DNA of 64,000 nucleotides from Phoenicibacter congonensis (GTDB taxonomy: Bacteria; Actinomycetota; Coriobacteriia; Coriobacteriales; Eggerthellaceae), in contig NZ_LT821227.1 in assembly GCF_900169485.1 (NCBI RefSeq), positions 558,001 through 622,000 of the forward strand, read 5' to 3'. Position 1 is the stretch's first letter; the number at the start of each line of letters is the position of its first letter. The position numbers and the translations under genes were made by a program. Under the pieces are notes generated by a model that was given only the letters and a program-made list of their open reading frames with translations, made no database searches and was not told where the DNA came from. Below are positions 1-9,709 of the stretch, piece by piece.

Positions 1-788
1 TCGATGATTTGACTTATGCAGGTCATGTCAAACAAACTGCCGATGGATTTTTGATGATTGACACGCCAAACAACAAACGCATGGGTTATGCAGCAAGCAA
101 GAAAAAAGATGTTACTCCAAAGACATTTACACTTGACCATCACGCAGAAAGAGAACGCGCGACTCAGTTGACATACACTGACACATCAGCAGCTTCCACA
201 ACGTTGCTTGTTTGGGAGTTGCTTGACTATCTTGGTGCAAAAAAAACTGCCGACATTGCATTTTGTTGCTATGCAGGACTTGCAACCGACACTGGCAATT
301 TTCAATATCAAAACGCTGACACCCGTGCATTTAAAGCTGCAACAGAAATGGTGCAATTGGGGGCTGTCCCTCACATTGTTTCTGAAAATGTTTATATGCG
401 AAAATCGCTTGCTTCATATGTTTTGCAAAATAAGGTTATTCAGAACATGGAAATTTTTGCAGATGGGGCTGGTGCGATTTCGACTATCACTCATGAAGAG
501 TTCAAGGAGACTGGTGCTACTAAAGCCGATTATGACTCCATGATTAATGTTTTGCGATCACTTGATGGAACCAAAATTGTTGCTATGGCCCGAGAAGAAA
601 AGACATTTGTTAAGGTGTCATTCAGGGCTCTTGGTGACTATGACATGCGAAAAGTTGCAGGTCATTTTGGTGGGGGCGGTCACAAAGGCGCAGCAGGAGC
701 TGTGATTGAAGAACCTCTCGAAATTGTTGTTGATCTTGTCAAACAAGAAATTGAACGTGCTTTAAACGAAGAGGACGCAGTTGACTAA
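1..788 (+). CDS. nrnA: DHH-family phosphoesterase (NrnA-type oligoribonuclease/pAp phosphatase), 5' partial
   Basis: The gene enters from the left edge: the frame is open to base 3 with no start in view, so the N-terminal DHH motifs are missing. Visible are the late DHH-domain motif LDHHAERE (about bases 132-155) and the C-terminal DHHA1 signature GGGGHKGAAGA near base 670. NrnA-type enzymes degrade nano-RNA to mononucleotides and dephosphorylate pAp in the cytoplasm. The last 8 bp overlap the TTG start of truB, so it heads a translationally coupled run nrnA-truB-ribF. In many bacteria rbfA lies just upstream of nrnA, but that part is outside the window. Confidence 0.9.
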   Translation, partial: DDLTYAGHVKQTADGFLMIDTPNNKRMGYAASKKKDVTPKTFTLDHHAERERATQLTYTDTSAASTTLLVWELLDYLGAKKTADIAFCCYAGLATDTGNFQYQNADTRAFKAATEMVQLGAVPHIVSENVYMRKSLASYVLQNKVIQNMEIFADGAGAISTITHEEFKETGATKADYDSMINVLRSLDGTKIVAMAREEKTFVKVSFRALGDYDMRKVAGHFGGGGHKGAAGAVIEEPLEIVVDLVKQEIERALNEEDAVD

Positions 789-1770
789 AATCAAACGTGG
801 TCAGAGTGGCATTTCTTGTTTGCTTGGTGTTAATAAACCACCAAATTTTACCTCGCATGACATCGTAAATACTGTTCGAAAAGTGTTCTGCGAACGACGT
901 GTTGGTCACGGCGGAACACTTGATCCTTTTGCAACAGGTGTTTTGCCTGTGATGATTGGCCCCGCAACTCGCCTTGCCCAATATTTCGATGGTTGCAAGA
1001 AAGAATATATTGCAGCTATAAAGTTTGGCTTTTCAACAATCACCGATGATTTAACGGGTCAGGTTTTGAAAACGGGAACTGTAACCCATAACCTTCGTAA
1101 CTCTTGTTATGCACGAAGTATTTTGCAAGATTTCGTTGGTAACCTAAAACAAATTCCGCCACAGTTTAGCGCTGTGCAAATTGATGGCGTTCGTGCCTAT
1201 TCGCAAGCTAGAAAGGGAGAGGAAATTGAACTAAAGCCACGAGACGTGGTGGTTTATTCTGCCGACCTTTTGAGCATTGAGGACAACATTAACGACCTTG
1301 CTTTGACTTGGATGGTCAGATTCGTTGTTGGGTCTGGAACATATGTTAGGTCGCTAGCGAGAGACATTGGCGGAAGAGTAGGATGCCCAGCTCATTTGCA
1401 CTCTTTGAGCAGAATGGCTGTTGGAGGAATTAGTCTATCTGACTCCTTTCGACTTGAAGATTTGTGGGAGCACAAAAAAGACTGTATGTTGGATCCTTGT
1501 AAAGTTTTGCCAATGCTCTCCTATTTTATAGATGAGAGCATGACGCCAGCCATCATGAACGGCGCCCCAATTAAATTTAATCCAAATTTGGTTTATGAAT
1601 ATGTAAACGGCGAGCCGAAGACTGTTGACAGGGATTTGACACCAGGCACAACTATGTTTATAGTTCTGCCCGACAAAGTATTAGGTGTTTATGCTCTCGA
1701 TGAAAAGTTAGAAATGTTGAGGGCTGAGACAATATTTAGTGTGGGAGTTACACGTTGCCATGTTCAATAG
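781..1770 (+). CDS. truB: tRNA pseudouridine(55) synthase TruB
   Basis: Converts U55 of the T-loop of tRNAs to pseudouridine. The 329-residue product opens with the family block LGVNKPPNFTSHD and has the catalytic motif GGTLDPFATG with the catalytic aspartate at about residue 48. The GSGTYVRSLARDIG block of the TruB fold is also present. The start is TTG, chosen because it gives the full N-terminus and overlaps the nrnA stop by 8 bp. The end overlaps the ribF start by 16 bp. The C-terminal 90 residues are a poorly conserved PUA-like region. Confidence 0.95.
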   Translation: MTKIKRGQSGISCLLGVNKPPNFTSHDIVNTVRKVFCERRVGHGGTLDPFATGVLPVMIGPATRLAQYFDGCKKEYIAAIKFGFSTITDDLTGQVLKTGTVTHNLRNSCYARSILQDFVGNLKQIPPQFSAVQIDGVRAYSQARKGEEIELKPRDVVVYSADLLSIEDNINDLALTWMVRFVVGSGTYVRSLARDIGGRVGCPAHLHSLSRMAVGGISLSDSFRLEDLWEHKKDCMLDPCKVLPMLSYFIDESMTPAIMNGAPIKFNPNLVYEYVNGEPKTVDRDLTPGTTMFIVLPDKVLGVYALDEKLEMLRAETIFSVGVTRCHVQ

Positions 1771-2342
1771 TTAATGCGCACTGCCCGTTCGATTATGCAC
1801 TTTTCGGCGGGGCTGTTTGTGTGATGGGAGTTTTTGATGGTGTTCATTTGGGCCATCGCTATTTGATAGACCAGGCAATTCAGGATGCGAAAGAAAATGA
1901 CAGTCGCTGTGTGATAGTCACTTTTTCAGTTGATCCTGATGAACTATTTAATAAGCAAGGTCTTCACAAACTTGAAACTAATGCACAGCGTTTAAACAAG
2001 TTAGCAACTCTTGGAGCCGATTCTGTTGCTGTTCTTCCGTTTGATGAAGAATTTGCCTCGCAGAATCCGATGCAATTTTTGCAGCGCATCTTCAGGAAGT
2101 TCCCACCAAAGTCAATACACGTGGGTAAAGATTTTCGTTTTGGAGCTAATGCTGAAGGCGATGTTGGTCTTTTGCAAGAGTGGGGAAATGGTAAGGGAGT
2201 GAGAATTGTCCCTCACGAATTGCTGCAAGTTGATGGGGAGGCCGTTAGCGCAACTCGCATTCGTCACTTGCTCGAACAAGGTAACAATACCCAGGCAAAC
2301 AAGCTTTTGGGTGTTACAATAGGTAAGTTGTCTACTGTCTAA
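1755..2342 (+). CDS. ribF: FAD synthetase-type nucleotidyltransferase (RibF N-terminal domain only)
   Basis: The 195-residue protein has the adenylyltransferase domain of RibF: GVFDGVHLGHRYL (nucleotide binding) at about residues 25-37 and ATRIRHLL, equivalent to the SSTxIR motif, near residue 166. Complete RibF is about 300 residues with a C-terminal riboflavin kinase domain; here the ORF stops soon after the first domain (ending in LLGVTIGKLSTV). Expected activity is therefore FMN + ATP to FAD, with no flavokinase half in this protein. The start is TTG inside the truB end, and hppA follows after 14 bp. I cannot tell a lineage-specific single-domain form from a truncation. Confidence 0.85.
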   Translation: MPCSIVNAHCPFDYALFGGAVCVMGVFDGVHLGHRYLIDQAIQDAKENDSRCVIVTFSVDPDELFNKQGLHKLETNAQRLNKLATLGADSVAVLPFDEEFASQNPMQFLQRIFRKFPPKSIHVGKDFRFGANAEGDVGLLQEWGNGKGVRIVPHELLQVDGEAVSATRIRHLLEQGNNTQANKLLGVTIGKLSTV

Positions 2343-2356
2343 AAAGGAGGAAGAAA

Positions 2357-4471
2357 GTGAGTTTGACAGTCGCTTGGCTGGCTCCAGTTTGTGCCGCTGT
2401 TGGCATGATTGTTGCAGCCTATCTTGGCAACTGGGTTCTTAAACAAGATCCTGGTTCTGAGAAAATGAACAGCATCTCTGTGAAAATTCAGCAGGGTGCA
2501 CAGGCATTTTTGATGAGCGAATATAAACTTCTCGTCATTTTTGTCGTTGTCGTTGCAGTTGTTATGGGCGTTTTTCTTAACATCTGGACTGCTATTGCAT
2601 TTGTTACTGGTGGTGTTTTGAGTGCTGCAGCTGGCTATGTTGGCATGTATGTTGCAACTCGCGCTAACACCAGAACTGCGCATGCTGCTGAGAGTTCAGT
2701 TGCAAAGGCACTGACAGTGAGCTTTAGAAGTGGTCTCACGATGGGTCTTTGCGTGGCAACATTTGCATTGATGGGTCTTTCACTCTGGCTCATTTTGCTC
2801 GTGTTTAATATCGATGTTGTGAACATGGCTCTCATGAAGGAGCACATTGGAATGGTCGAGGGCTTTGCTACTGGCGCTTCTGGCGTGGCTCTTTTTGCTC
2901 GTGTTGGTGGCGGTATTTACACAAAGGCTGCTGACGTTGGAGCTGACCTTGTTGGTAAAGTTGAAGCTGGAATTCCAGAGGATGACCCAAGAAACCCAGC
3001 TACAATTGCAGACAATGTGGGCGATAACGTAGGTGACGTTGCTGGCATGGGTGCTGACCTCTTCGAGTCATACACTGGATCAATTCTTGCTCCTACGATT
3101 TTGGCGGTTACGTTTGGTGCACTCGGTGGCTACTTCATCGGGGGAGACCTAGTTTGGGCAATCGTCAGCCCAGTGCTCATTGCTGCGTTCGGCATTTTGA
3201 CATCAGTCATTGGTCTGTTTGCAGTTCGCACTAAGGAAGGCGCTGATCTTCACAAAGCTCTCAACGCTGGTACCTATCTTGCTGCCGGAATTGAGATTTG
3301 CATCATCTTCGTTCTCTTTTTCATTTGGAATGGTCAAGCAGAAGATTCTCAACCTATTTGGCTTTTCGGATCTGTTATTTGCGGTCTTGTTGCTGGTCTT
3401 GCAATCGGCAAAATCACTGAGTACTTCTGCTCAGATACATACAAGCCTGTTCACAAAATTGCAGAGAGCGCAGAAACAGGTGCAGCCACTGTAATTATTG
3501 AAGGCATTTCAACAGGCATGAAATCAACGATTGCTCCAATCATTCTTGTTGCAGCTGCCATTATTGGTGCTTTCACATTTGGCAACCTTGCATTCCCTAA
3601 TGCAGAAGGAGCAATTGCTGTTGGTCTTTATGGTGTTGGCCTTGCTGCTACAGGCATGCTTTCTAATACAGCTATTACGGTTGGCGTTGATGCCTATGGC
3701 CCAGTTGCTGACAATGCGGGTGGCATCGCAGAAATGAGCGGACTTCCTGAAGAAATTCGTGACCGCACCGACTCTCTCGATGCTGTTGGCAACACTACTG
3801 CAGCTATTGCAAAAGGTTTTGCAATTTCTTCTGCAGGATTGGCTGCTATCTCTTTGTTCGTTTCTTTCCAGGCGACAATGCACTCAGCACTTCCTGACTT
3901 CAGCTTGTCTCTCACAAACCCAGTAATCGTTGCAGGAATCTTCATTGGTGCTATGATGCCATTTATGTTTGCTGCTCTCACAATGGGCGCTGTATCACGT
4001 GCTGCTCATGCAATGGTTGAAGAAGTTCGTCGTCAGTTCCGCGAGATTAAGGGAATCATGGAATATGAGGCAGAGCCTGAGTATGATAAATGCGTTGCAA
4101 TTTCTACAACGTCTGCTCTTCATGAGATGATTCTTCCTGGCTCTCTTGCAGTTATCGTTCCGATTGCTATTGGTTGCTTTGATCCAGAGATGCTTGGTGG
4201 CTTCCTTGCTGGCGCTGTTGCAACTGGCATGTTGCTCGCAATCTTTATGAGCAATGCTGGTGGCGCTTGGGACAACTCCAAGAAATACATCGAAGGCGGC
4301 GCTCATGGTGGCAAGGGCTCCGATGCTCACAAAGCTGCTGTTGTAGGCGACACTGTTGGCGACCCATTCAAAGACACTTCTGGTCCTTCAATGAACATTC
4401 TCATCAACTTGATGACCATCGTTGCTTTGACCTTCTCACCTCTCTTTATTGCTGTTCAGTCAATGCTCTAA
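2357..4471 (+). CDS. hppA: Membrane-bound K+-dependent ion-translocating pyrophosphatase
   Basis: Couples PPi hydrolysis to H+ and/or Na+ export across the cytoplasmic membrane. The 704 residues contain about 15-16 hydrophobic segments, the PPi-binding block [14 protein letters not shown] (190-203), the metal-binding DNVGDNVGD block (219-227) and [11 protein letters not shown] near the C-terminus. In the diagnostic segment [10 protein letters not shown], alanine stands at 482, where K+-independent enzymes carry lysine, so the K+-dependent class is predicted. The H+/Na+ specificity cannot be read safely by eye. Start is GTG at 2357 with a strong AGGAGG 7 bp upstream. A hairpin terminator follows. 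Confidence 0.96.
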   Translation: MSLTVAWLAPVCAAVGMIVAAYLGNWVLKQDPGSEKMNSISVKIQQGAQAFLMSEYKLLVIFVVVVAVVMGVFLNIWTAIAFVTGGVLSAAAGYVGMYVATRANTRTAHAAESSVAKALTVSFRSGLTMGLCVATFALMGLSLWLILLVFNIDVVNMALMKEHIGMVEGFATGASGVALFARVGGGIYTKAADVGADLVGKVEAGIPEDDPRNPATIADNVGDNVGDVAGMGADLFESYTGSILAPTILAVTFGALGGYFIGGDLVWAIVSPVLIAAFGILTSVIGLFAVRTKEGADLHKALNAGTYLAAGIEICIIFVLFFIWNGQAEDSQPIWLFGSVICGLVAGLAIGKITEYFCSDTYKPVHKIAESAETGAATVIIEGISTGMKSTIAPIILVAAAIIGAFTFGNLAFPNAEGAIAVGLYGVGLAATGMLSNTAITVGVDAYGPVADNAGGIAEMSGLPEEIRDRTDSLDAVGNTTAAIAKGFAISSAGLAAISLFVSFQATMHSALPDFSLSLTNPVIVAGIFIGAMMPFMFAALTMGAVSRAAHAMVEEVRRQFREIKGIMEYEAEPEYDKCVAISTTSALHEMILPGSLAVIVPIAIGCFDPEMLGGFLAGAVATGMLLAIFMSNAGGAWDNSKKYIEGGAHGGKGSDAHKAAVVGDTVGDPFKDTSGPSMNILINLMTIVALTFSPLFIAVQSML

Positions 4472-4495
4472 TAAAGGGACATCAAATAGATTCTT

Positions 4496-4523
4496 AAAAA
4501 GGCGTCCTTGTGGCGCCTTTTTT
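4496..4523 (+). terminator. Rho-independent terminator of hppA
   Basis: AAAAAGGCG pairs with CGCCTTTTT around a 9-base loop, followed by a T run ending at 4523. It lies 25 bp after the hppA stop. Confidence 0.8.
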
Positions 4524-4639
4524 ATTTTGATCTTCATCATTAATCTCATCAATTTCCGGGCAAAACATCGCATTGTAAAGGGTGCTCAAACGATGGTGCT
4601 TAGTGATTAGAGCCAAACTTAACTGATAAGATTTAAGTT

Positions 4640-5140
4640 ATGAAAAAAGTTGAAGCGTTTACAGATGGATCATCTCTTGGTAACCCAGGCCCTGGTGGCT
4701 ATGGTGCAATTCTTCGGTTCACCGACTCAACTGGAAAAGTGCACGAGAAAGAACTGTCAGAAGGCTTTTCTAGAACTACAAATGGTCGCATGGAAATCAT
4801 GGGCGTCATTGCTGTTCTTGAAGCGTTGAAAGAGCCTTGTGATGTCACAATCACAAGTGATGCGCAGTATGTTGTGAATGCTTTTGAAAAACACTGGATT
4901 GACTCTTGGAAAAAAAATGGATGGAAAAAATCCAACAAGAAAGCAGTTTTAAATGTCGATTTATGGAAAAAAGTTGACAAACTGCGTCTAACCCACAAAG
5001 TTAAACTTAACTGGATTAAAGGGCATGCAGGCTATGAGATGAACGAGCGTTGTGATGTGTTAGCTAAAAAGGCTGCTTCAAAACTAAATCTTTTAAAAGA
5101 CACTGGTTATGAGAAACAGTCTCAACTATCCTTCGAATAG
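4640..5140 (+). CDS. rnhA: Ribonuclease HI
   Basis: Degrades RNA of RNA-DNA hybrids in the cytoplasm (R-loops, primers). At 166 residues it is the normal single-domain size. The catalytic carboxylates are visible: D9 in FTDGSS, E52 in GRMEIM, D74 in SDAQY and the last Asp in NERCDVLA (about 139), with the flexible-loop His in IKGHAG. Starts with ATG; it is monocistronic, preceded by the hppA terminator and followed by a 400-bp gap. Confidence 0.95.
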   Translation: MKKVEAFTDGSSLGNPGPGGYGAILRFTDSTGKVHEKELSEGFSRTTNGRMEIMGVIAVLEALKEPCDVTITSDAQYVVNAFEKHWIDSWKKNGWKKSNKKAVLNVDLWKKVDKLRLTHKVKLNWIKGHAGYEMNERCDVLAKKAASKLNLLKDTGYEKQSQLSFE

Positions 5141-5542
5141 AAAAAACGCTCTTTTGCATCATTTAGCTTATGTGACTTGGGTTTAAGAAGATTCGTTGGC
5201 CTTCATCAAATTAAGAGGGGCATGACGCTCGTTTATAGAACTTGCATGCCCCTTAAAACAATCGGACCATTTGCCAATCACTGCGAGATTAATCATTTCC
5301 CTTTTTCGTTTTTCTGTATTGGCTTTTAAGCTGCATCTTTTCTTTTTTAGACCTCAACAGCGTTTTTTACCTTTACAATTGCTTGTCCCTCGACTAATCC
5401 GATTTATTTGACAGCTATCGATTTGAAGTCTTTTCATGCATGAGTTTCGCTGTTTTTTTAAAGCTTCACATGCATCTCTGGTTCGCTCGTTCTTTATTTT
5501 TTTTATAAAAGTTAACTAACATGTTCCAGAGAAGCATTGAGT
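5141..5542. other. Gap between rnhA and the CMD-family gene, with one hairpin
   Basis: No credible ORF. At 5211-5256 the arms TTAAGAGGGGCATG and CATGCCCCTTAA form an inverted repeat with a long loop. It could terminate rnhA, although no proper T run follows on either strand. The rest is A+T-rich with no recognised RNA gene and no copy of the dispersed element seen further right. Confidence 0.5.
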
Positions 5543-5893
5543 CTATTTTTTGTCGGCTGACATTTGATCAAAAGCATCGAGTGCTTTAGCTGAATAGGCC
5601 CAGCCAGGCCCTCCGCACAGCAAAATTGTAGCGTTTAGGGCGGCTGCTATTTCTTCACGTGTGACTCCTGCTTCTACGGCACATTGAATGTGTGAGAGTA
5701 TGCATGGTTCGCACTTGCGAGCTACGGCAACGGCGATGCTAATTAGTTCAATCGTCTTGAAATCAAGAGCTCCACCTTCTTTGCAAGACGCTTGTCTCAT
5801 TTGTCCAAACGCGCCAATAACATCTGGTGAAAGTTCGGTGAATTTTGCCCATTTTGCTTGTTCTGCTGCTAGAATTTCTGATGCTTGAGACAT
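5543..5893 (-). CDS. Carboxymuconolactone decarboxylase-family (AhpD-like) protein
   Basis: A 116-residue protein of the CMD/AhpD alpha-helical fold. It carries the paired cysteines CEPC followed by the conserved His (CEPCILSHIQ), the redox-active arrangement of AhpD-like proteins, which usually act as peroxide or alkylhydroperoxide-related thiol oxidoreductases. The substrate is unknown. The start MSQASEIL at 5893 was preferred over an in-frame ATG 42 bp upstream because AGGAGG lies 7 bp before it. It is encoded alone on the minus strand, downstream of dgt in the same direction. Confidence 0.85.
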   Translation of the reverse strand: MSQASEILAAEQAKWAKFTELSPDVIGAFGQMRQASCKEGGALDFKTIELISIAVAVARKCEPCILSHIQCAVEAGVTREEIAAALNATILLCGGPGWAYSAKALDAFDQMSADKK

Positions 5894-5998
5894 TGTTTTT
5901 CCTCCTGTTAAGTTAAATGAATAATGCGCAGACATTTGCAGTATTGAGATTGCAGAAGGGTTGATCTGTCTCTTTTTGTTATCTAGCAGTATAGCGAA

Positions 5999-7222
5999 TT
6001 AACCCATGTAGTCTTTCGTGTATATTTTCTTTTCTGAAGTTGGGAATGTGTGTTCATAGAGATTCACGAAATAGTTATCGGTCATTGACGCGATGTAGTC
6101 ACAGACAATCTGGTTTGGGTCAATCTTTAGATAATCCTCCGCTTTGATGTAGTGCGATTTTTTAACCAGCTGCTTGACATGGTGACGATGGACTGGAGAT
6201 GATTCATCACCTTTGTTTAGGTCGTCTAAGATTTTTTCATAAAGCTCTTGAAACATTGTTTCAACTTCTGAGAATGATTTCTCTAAGATGCCTTCTTTTG
6301 AATAAATGACCTCGTAGTTCTGTGTTTTTGCTAGTTTTAAATCTTGATAGATTTCCTCGCTCATCTCAATTTGGTTTTTCCCATAGGAATTGTTTACGAT
6401 GTCTACGGTCATGTTATTGATGATTTTTGCATTGTCTTTGCCAAGCACATTTGAATCGAACACATCTATTGAATCTAGAACATGCATGTCGATTGCGTCA
6501 TCGCGGTCTTTTCCGATGTAGGCAATCATGTCTGACACGCGCACAACACAACCTTCAAGAGTCGCGGGCCGAAGCGATTTGATAACTTTTTCATTTGTGT
6601 TGCATGCTTCTACTAGCGCGTCTAGTTCCTCGAAGGAACCGATTTCACCGCGATAGATTATCTTTTGAGCAAATTCTCCGTTGTGTTTCAAAATTCCATC
6701 AAGTGTTTGGAGAGAAATGTTTCGTGGGTAGAGCTCATCTAACACGCGAACTGAATGAACGTTGTGGTGAAAATAGCGACCAGTCCGTTCGTGATAGCAC
6801 TCTGACAGAAAACGCTCACCTGCATGGCCAAATGGAGTGTGCCCAAGGTCATGGCCAAGACTAATCGCATCAATTAAGTCGAGGTTGAGATTTAATAGAG
6901 ACCCAATTCCTCGTGCAACTCGATTAACCAATTGCACATGCAAGCCGCGTCTGCAAATATCGTCGTTTTCGACCAGAGAGAAAACTTGCGTTTTCCCAGC
7001 ATAGCGGTTATATGGAGGAATATTTACAATCTTTTCAACGTCACGCATAAATGCAGGCCTTGAAAGCGTGGCTTTGTCGTGCTGCTCGTCATGTCGCCTA
7101 ATGATGTCAACGTCTTTGAAAGCAAATTCGTTTGGTTTATGATTTTTCCTGTCGTTTAGAATTTCATTTTCAATTTCATTGGTGAGTTTGAGGTATGGAA
7201 TTTCTGAGTTTGGTCGTGTCAT
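5999..7222 (-). CDS. dgt: Deoxyguanosinetriphosphate triphosphohydrolase-like HD protein
   Basis: Hydrolyses dNTPs to deoxynucleosides and tripolyphosphate, controlling dNTP pools. The HD-domain metal ligands are seen in SLGHDLGHTPFGHAGE and an upstream R/H-rich block (RRHDEQHDKATLSRPAFMRD); YNRYAGKTQVFSL is the family segment that precedes the HD site. The start MTRPNSEIP at 7222 has AAAAGGAG 8-9 bp upstream; the longer frame to 7327 would run into dnaG. It is divergent from dnaG with a 64-bp shared promoter region. Substrate preference within the Dgt/SAMHD1 group is not determinable here. Confidence 0.92.
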   Translation of the reverse strand: MTRPNSEIPYLKLTNEIENEILNDRKNHKPNEFAFKDVDIIRRHDEQHDKATLSRPAFMRDVEKIVNIPPYNRYAGKTQVFSLVENDDICRRGLHVQLVNRVARGIGSLLNLNLDLIDAISLGHDLGHTPFGHAGERFLSECYHERTGRYFHHNVHSVRVLDELYPRNISLQTLDGILKHNGEFAQKIIYRGEIGSFEELDALVEACNTNEKVIKSLRPATLEGCVVRVSDMIAYIGKDRDDAIDMHVLDSIDVFDSNVLGKDNAKIINNMTVDIVNNSYGKNQIEMSEEIYQDLKLAKTQNYEVIYSKEGILEKSFSEVETMFQELYEKILDDLNKGDESSPVHRHHVKQLVKKSHYIKAEDYLKIDPNQIVCDYIASMTDNYFVNLYEHTFPTSEKKIYTKDYMG

Positions 7223-7286
7223 GCTTAGATAAAACTCCTTTTGTTTTAGAATGATTTTATACGAACACACTGCTAAAAGGTAATAT

Positions 7287-9140
7287 TTGATATCCGATGA
7301 AGACATAAACAGGGTTAGCTCAGCCACTGATTTTGTCTCGCTTGTTTCCGAAACTACACAGGTTAAACAGAAAGGGCGAGACTATTGGTGCTGTTGCCCT
7401 TTTCACCAGGAAAAAACGCCGTCGTGCAAAATCGATCCTGCTAACAACACATGGCATTGCTTCGGCTGCGGTGAGGGTGGTTCTGTTTTTAATTATGTAA
7501 TGAAGCTTAATGGTGTCTCGTTTCGCGAGGCTGTTCACATGCTAGCCGATCGGGCTCACATTGAAATAGAAGACAGCTCTAACTTTGGCGTTTCACAGAG
7601 CGAAAAGAAAACAATTGTCAATTGTTGCAAGGAAGCGTGCGTTTTTTTTGAGACTCAGCTACTCCGTGGTAAAGGGCAAAGGTGTGACAATGCTCGAGCC
7701 TATCTGGCTTCGCGCAATTTTGGAATCGACGTTGCAAAGCGTTGGAATTTGGGCTATGCGCCAGGGAATGGAACTCTTTTTGAACATTTGTCTAGTCTTG
7801 GTTTTTCTCCGGAAGAAATTGAGAAAGCAAATCTTGCAACGAGACACGGCTCGACTTGGCGTGATCGATTTTTTAACCGTGTGATGTTCCCAATTTTTGA
7901 CACGCGTGGTGACTGTATTGCTTTTGGCGGAAGGGTGATTGGCAAAGGGGAACCTAAATATCTAAACTCTTCAGAGACCATTGTTTTTCATAAATCTAAC
8001 GTGTTGTTTGGGCTTGATAAAGCGAAAAATTACATTGTTAGCACTGGCTATGCTGCAGTTGTTGAAGGCTACACCGACGTTATTGCTTGTCATGAAGCTG
8101 GCATTAAAAATGTTGTTGCAACTCTTGGCACTTCGCTCACACTGCAACACATCAAACTTTTGAGTAGATATGCTTCAAAAAAAATTGTTTATCTTTTTGA
8201 TGGCGATGAAGCTGGTCAGCGTGCAGCAGAGCGGGCTCTTCAGTTTATTGACTACAGAATGACACCTGAAGCTGGTCAATCTAGGTGCGATTTGCACGCG
8301 GCGACCATTCCAAACGCTATGGATCCAGCCGAATACATCGAAGCTAAAGGCGCTGAGGCAATGCACGACGTTCTTGAAAACTCTGTTCCGTTAATTGATT
8401 TCGGAATTAGAAGACGCATTGCAAAATATGACCTATCAACCCCCGAAGGCCGCAGTCGAGCGCTAATGGATGCTATCTCCATTCTTGCTCCAATTAAGGA
8501 TTCAATTTTGGCTAAAGATTATGCATCGATGATTGCGAGTTTGACGCGAGCAAGTGAGTCGGATGCACTAGCACAGCTAATGAAATTAAACCCACCAAAA
8601 GCAATCAATTTCAATTCATATTCTGTTAATCCAATTGAAAATCATGGTGAGGCAAAACAGTACGCCGCAGCTGCGACAACTGATGAGGTTGAGTTAACCG
8701 TCGCTGAGAAGAACAGAAGGCTAAATGAGAGCGAACTCGTTTCATTGAGCGTGCAATATCCTGTTATTGCTATTACTTTTGCCGATGACCTGCTTGGCGT
8801 TGACTGGCATGTACCGCTTCATAAAATGATCATTGAAAAGATGCTTTCCTATCTAATGGATGATTTGACGACGACATCAACCGTCATTATCAATCGTCTC
8901 CTACAAGAAATTCCAAAGTCTCAAACGGTTGTGACTTCAGCTTCTGCTGAGTCAGAAAAAGACGCAGAAGAGAAATATAAACTCGTGCTCACAAATGTGA
9001 AGTTAGATGACTTTGATGCTCAGCAAGAGTCGTTGAGCATTGAACTTGCGACTGCATTTGATAATGTAAAAAGAGCAGAAATTTTACATAAAATTGCCGA
9101 CATAGCAGAGAAGAAAGCGAAGCTTACGGCTACGAAATAG
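7287..9140 (+). CDS. dnaG: DNA primase
   Basis: Synthesises RNA primers at the replication fork. Domains: a CHC2-type zinc ribbon (CCPFHQ...HCFGCGEGG, about residues 36-64), the RNA polymerase core with TOPRIM motifs VVEGYTDV and YLFDGDEAGQRAAERA (about 260-320), and a C-terminal helicase-binding region of low conservation. Length 617 is normal. Start is TTG with AAAAGG 6 bp upstream. No rpoD follows; instead def lies 20 bp downstream, so it may be co-transcribed with def-fmt-rsmB. Confidence 0.96.
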   Translation: MISDEDINRVSSATDFVSLVSETTQVKQKGRDYWCCCPFHQEKTPSCKIDPANNTWHCFGCGEGGSVFNYVMKLNGVSFREAVHMLADRAHIEIEDSSNFGVSQSEKKTIVNCCKEACVFFETQLLRGKGQRCDNARAYLASRNFGIDVAKRWNLGYAPGNGTLFEHLSSLGFSPEEIEKANLATRHGSTWRDRFFNRVMFPIFDTRGDCIAFGGRVIGKGEPKYLNSSETIVFHKSNVLFGLDKAKNYIVSTGYAAVVEGYTDVIACHEAGIKNVVATLGTSLTLQHIKLLSRYASKKIVYLFDGDEAGQRAAERALQFIDYRMTPEAGQSRCDLHAATIPNAMDPAEYIEAKGAEAMHDVLENSVPLIDFGIRRRIAKYDLSTPEGRSRALMDAISILAPIKDSILAKDYASMIASLTRASESDALAQLMKLNPPKAINFNSYSVNPIENHGEAKQYAAAATTDEVELTVAEKNRRLNESELVSLSVQYPVIAITFADDLLGVDWHVPLHKMIIEKMLSYLMDDLTTTSTVIINRLLQEIPKSQTVVTSASAESEKDAEEKYKLVLTNVKLDDFDAQQESLSIELATAFDNVKRAEILHKIADIAEKKAKLTATK

Positions 9141-9160
9141 ACGAGTGGAGGGAAAAGTAA

Positions 9161-9697
9161 ATGGCTGAAATTGTTATATATCCCGATAAAAGGCTTTTGC
9201 AGGTTTGCAAAGATTGTGAAGTGGGCGATAAATCGCTCGTGCGGCTTGCAAAAGAGATGGCAAAGCAAATGTATAACAACTTTGGGGTTGGCATTGCCGC
9301 TCCACAAATTGGAGATGATCGAAGAATCATTGTTGTCGATTGTAGCTATGACATCGAGAACAAAAACACACGTGATCCACTAATTCTTGTAAATCCAAAA
9401 ATCGTTGAGACAAAAGGTCAGGCAGAGATTGGCGAAGAAGGGTGTCTTTCTTGCCCTGGAATTTCAGTTCCAATTTCACGTCCTCCCTGGGTAAAGGTGC
9501 GTTATTTCGATTTGGACGGTGCTGAATGGGAGATTGAAGCTGACGAACTGTTGGGACGTTGTTTACAGCACGAAATAGACCACCTCGACGGAAAAACGCT
9601 TTTTGAATCTTGTTCTGGAACTGCACGCCTAAAGGCAATTGCCGATTTTGAACTTGCTAAGAAGGCTGGGGCTCGTCCAGGAGAGACTTCGATTTAG
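9161..9697 (+). CDS. def: Peptide deformylase
   Basis: Removes the N-formyl group from nascent proteins. The three family motifs are intact: GVGIAAPQIG (residues 43-52), EEGCLSCPG (metal-binding Cys) and QHEIDHLDG (metal-binding His pair and catalytic Glu). At 178 residues it is full length. ATG start with GGAGGG upstream. It sits 12 bp before fmt, the enzyme that adds the formyl group, the classical def-fmt pairing. Confidence 0.97.
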   Translation: MAEIVIYPDKRLLQVCKDCEVGDKSLVRLAKEMAKQMYNNFGVGIAAPQIGDDRRIIVVDCSYDIENKNTRDPLILVNPKIVETKGQAEIGEEGCLSCPGISVPISRPPWVKVRYFDLDGAEWEIEADELLGRCLQHEIDHLDGKTLFESCSGTARLKAIADFELAKKAGARPGETSI

Positions 9698-9709
9698 GCA
9701 GGTGCAAGC

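Noticed and set aside
208-543. Numerous alternative-frame ORFs over nrnA, hppA, dnaG and other genes
   Set aside because: They are shadows of strongly supported genes, without family motifs or RBS.
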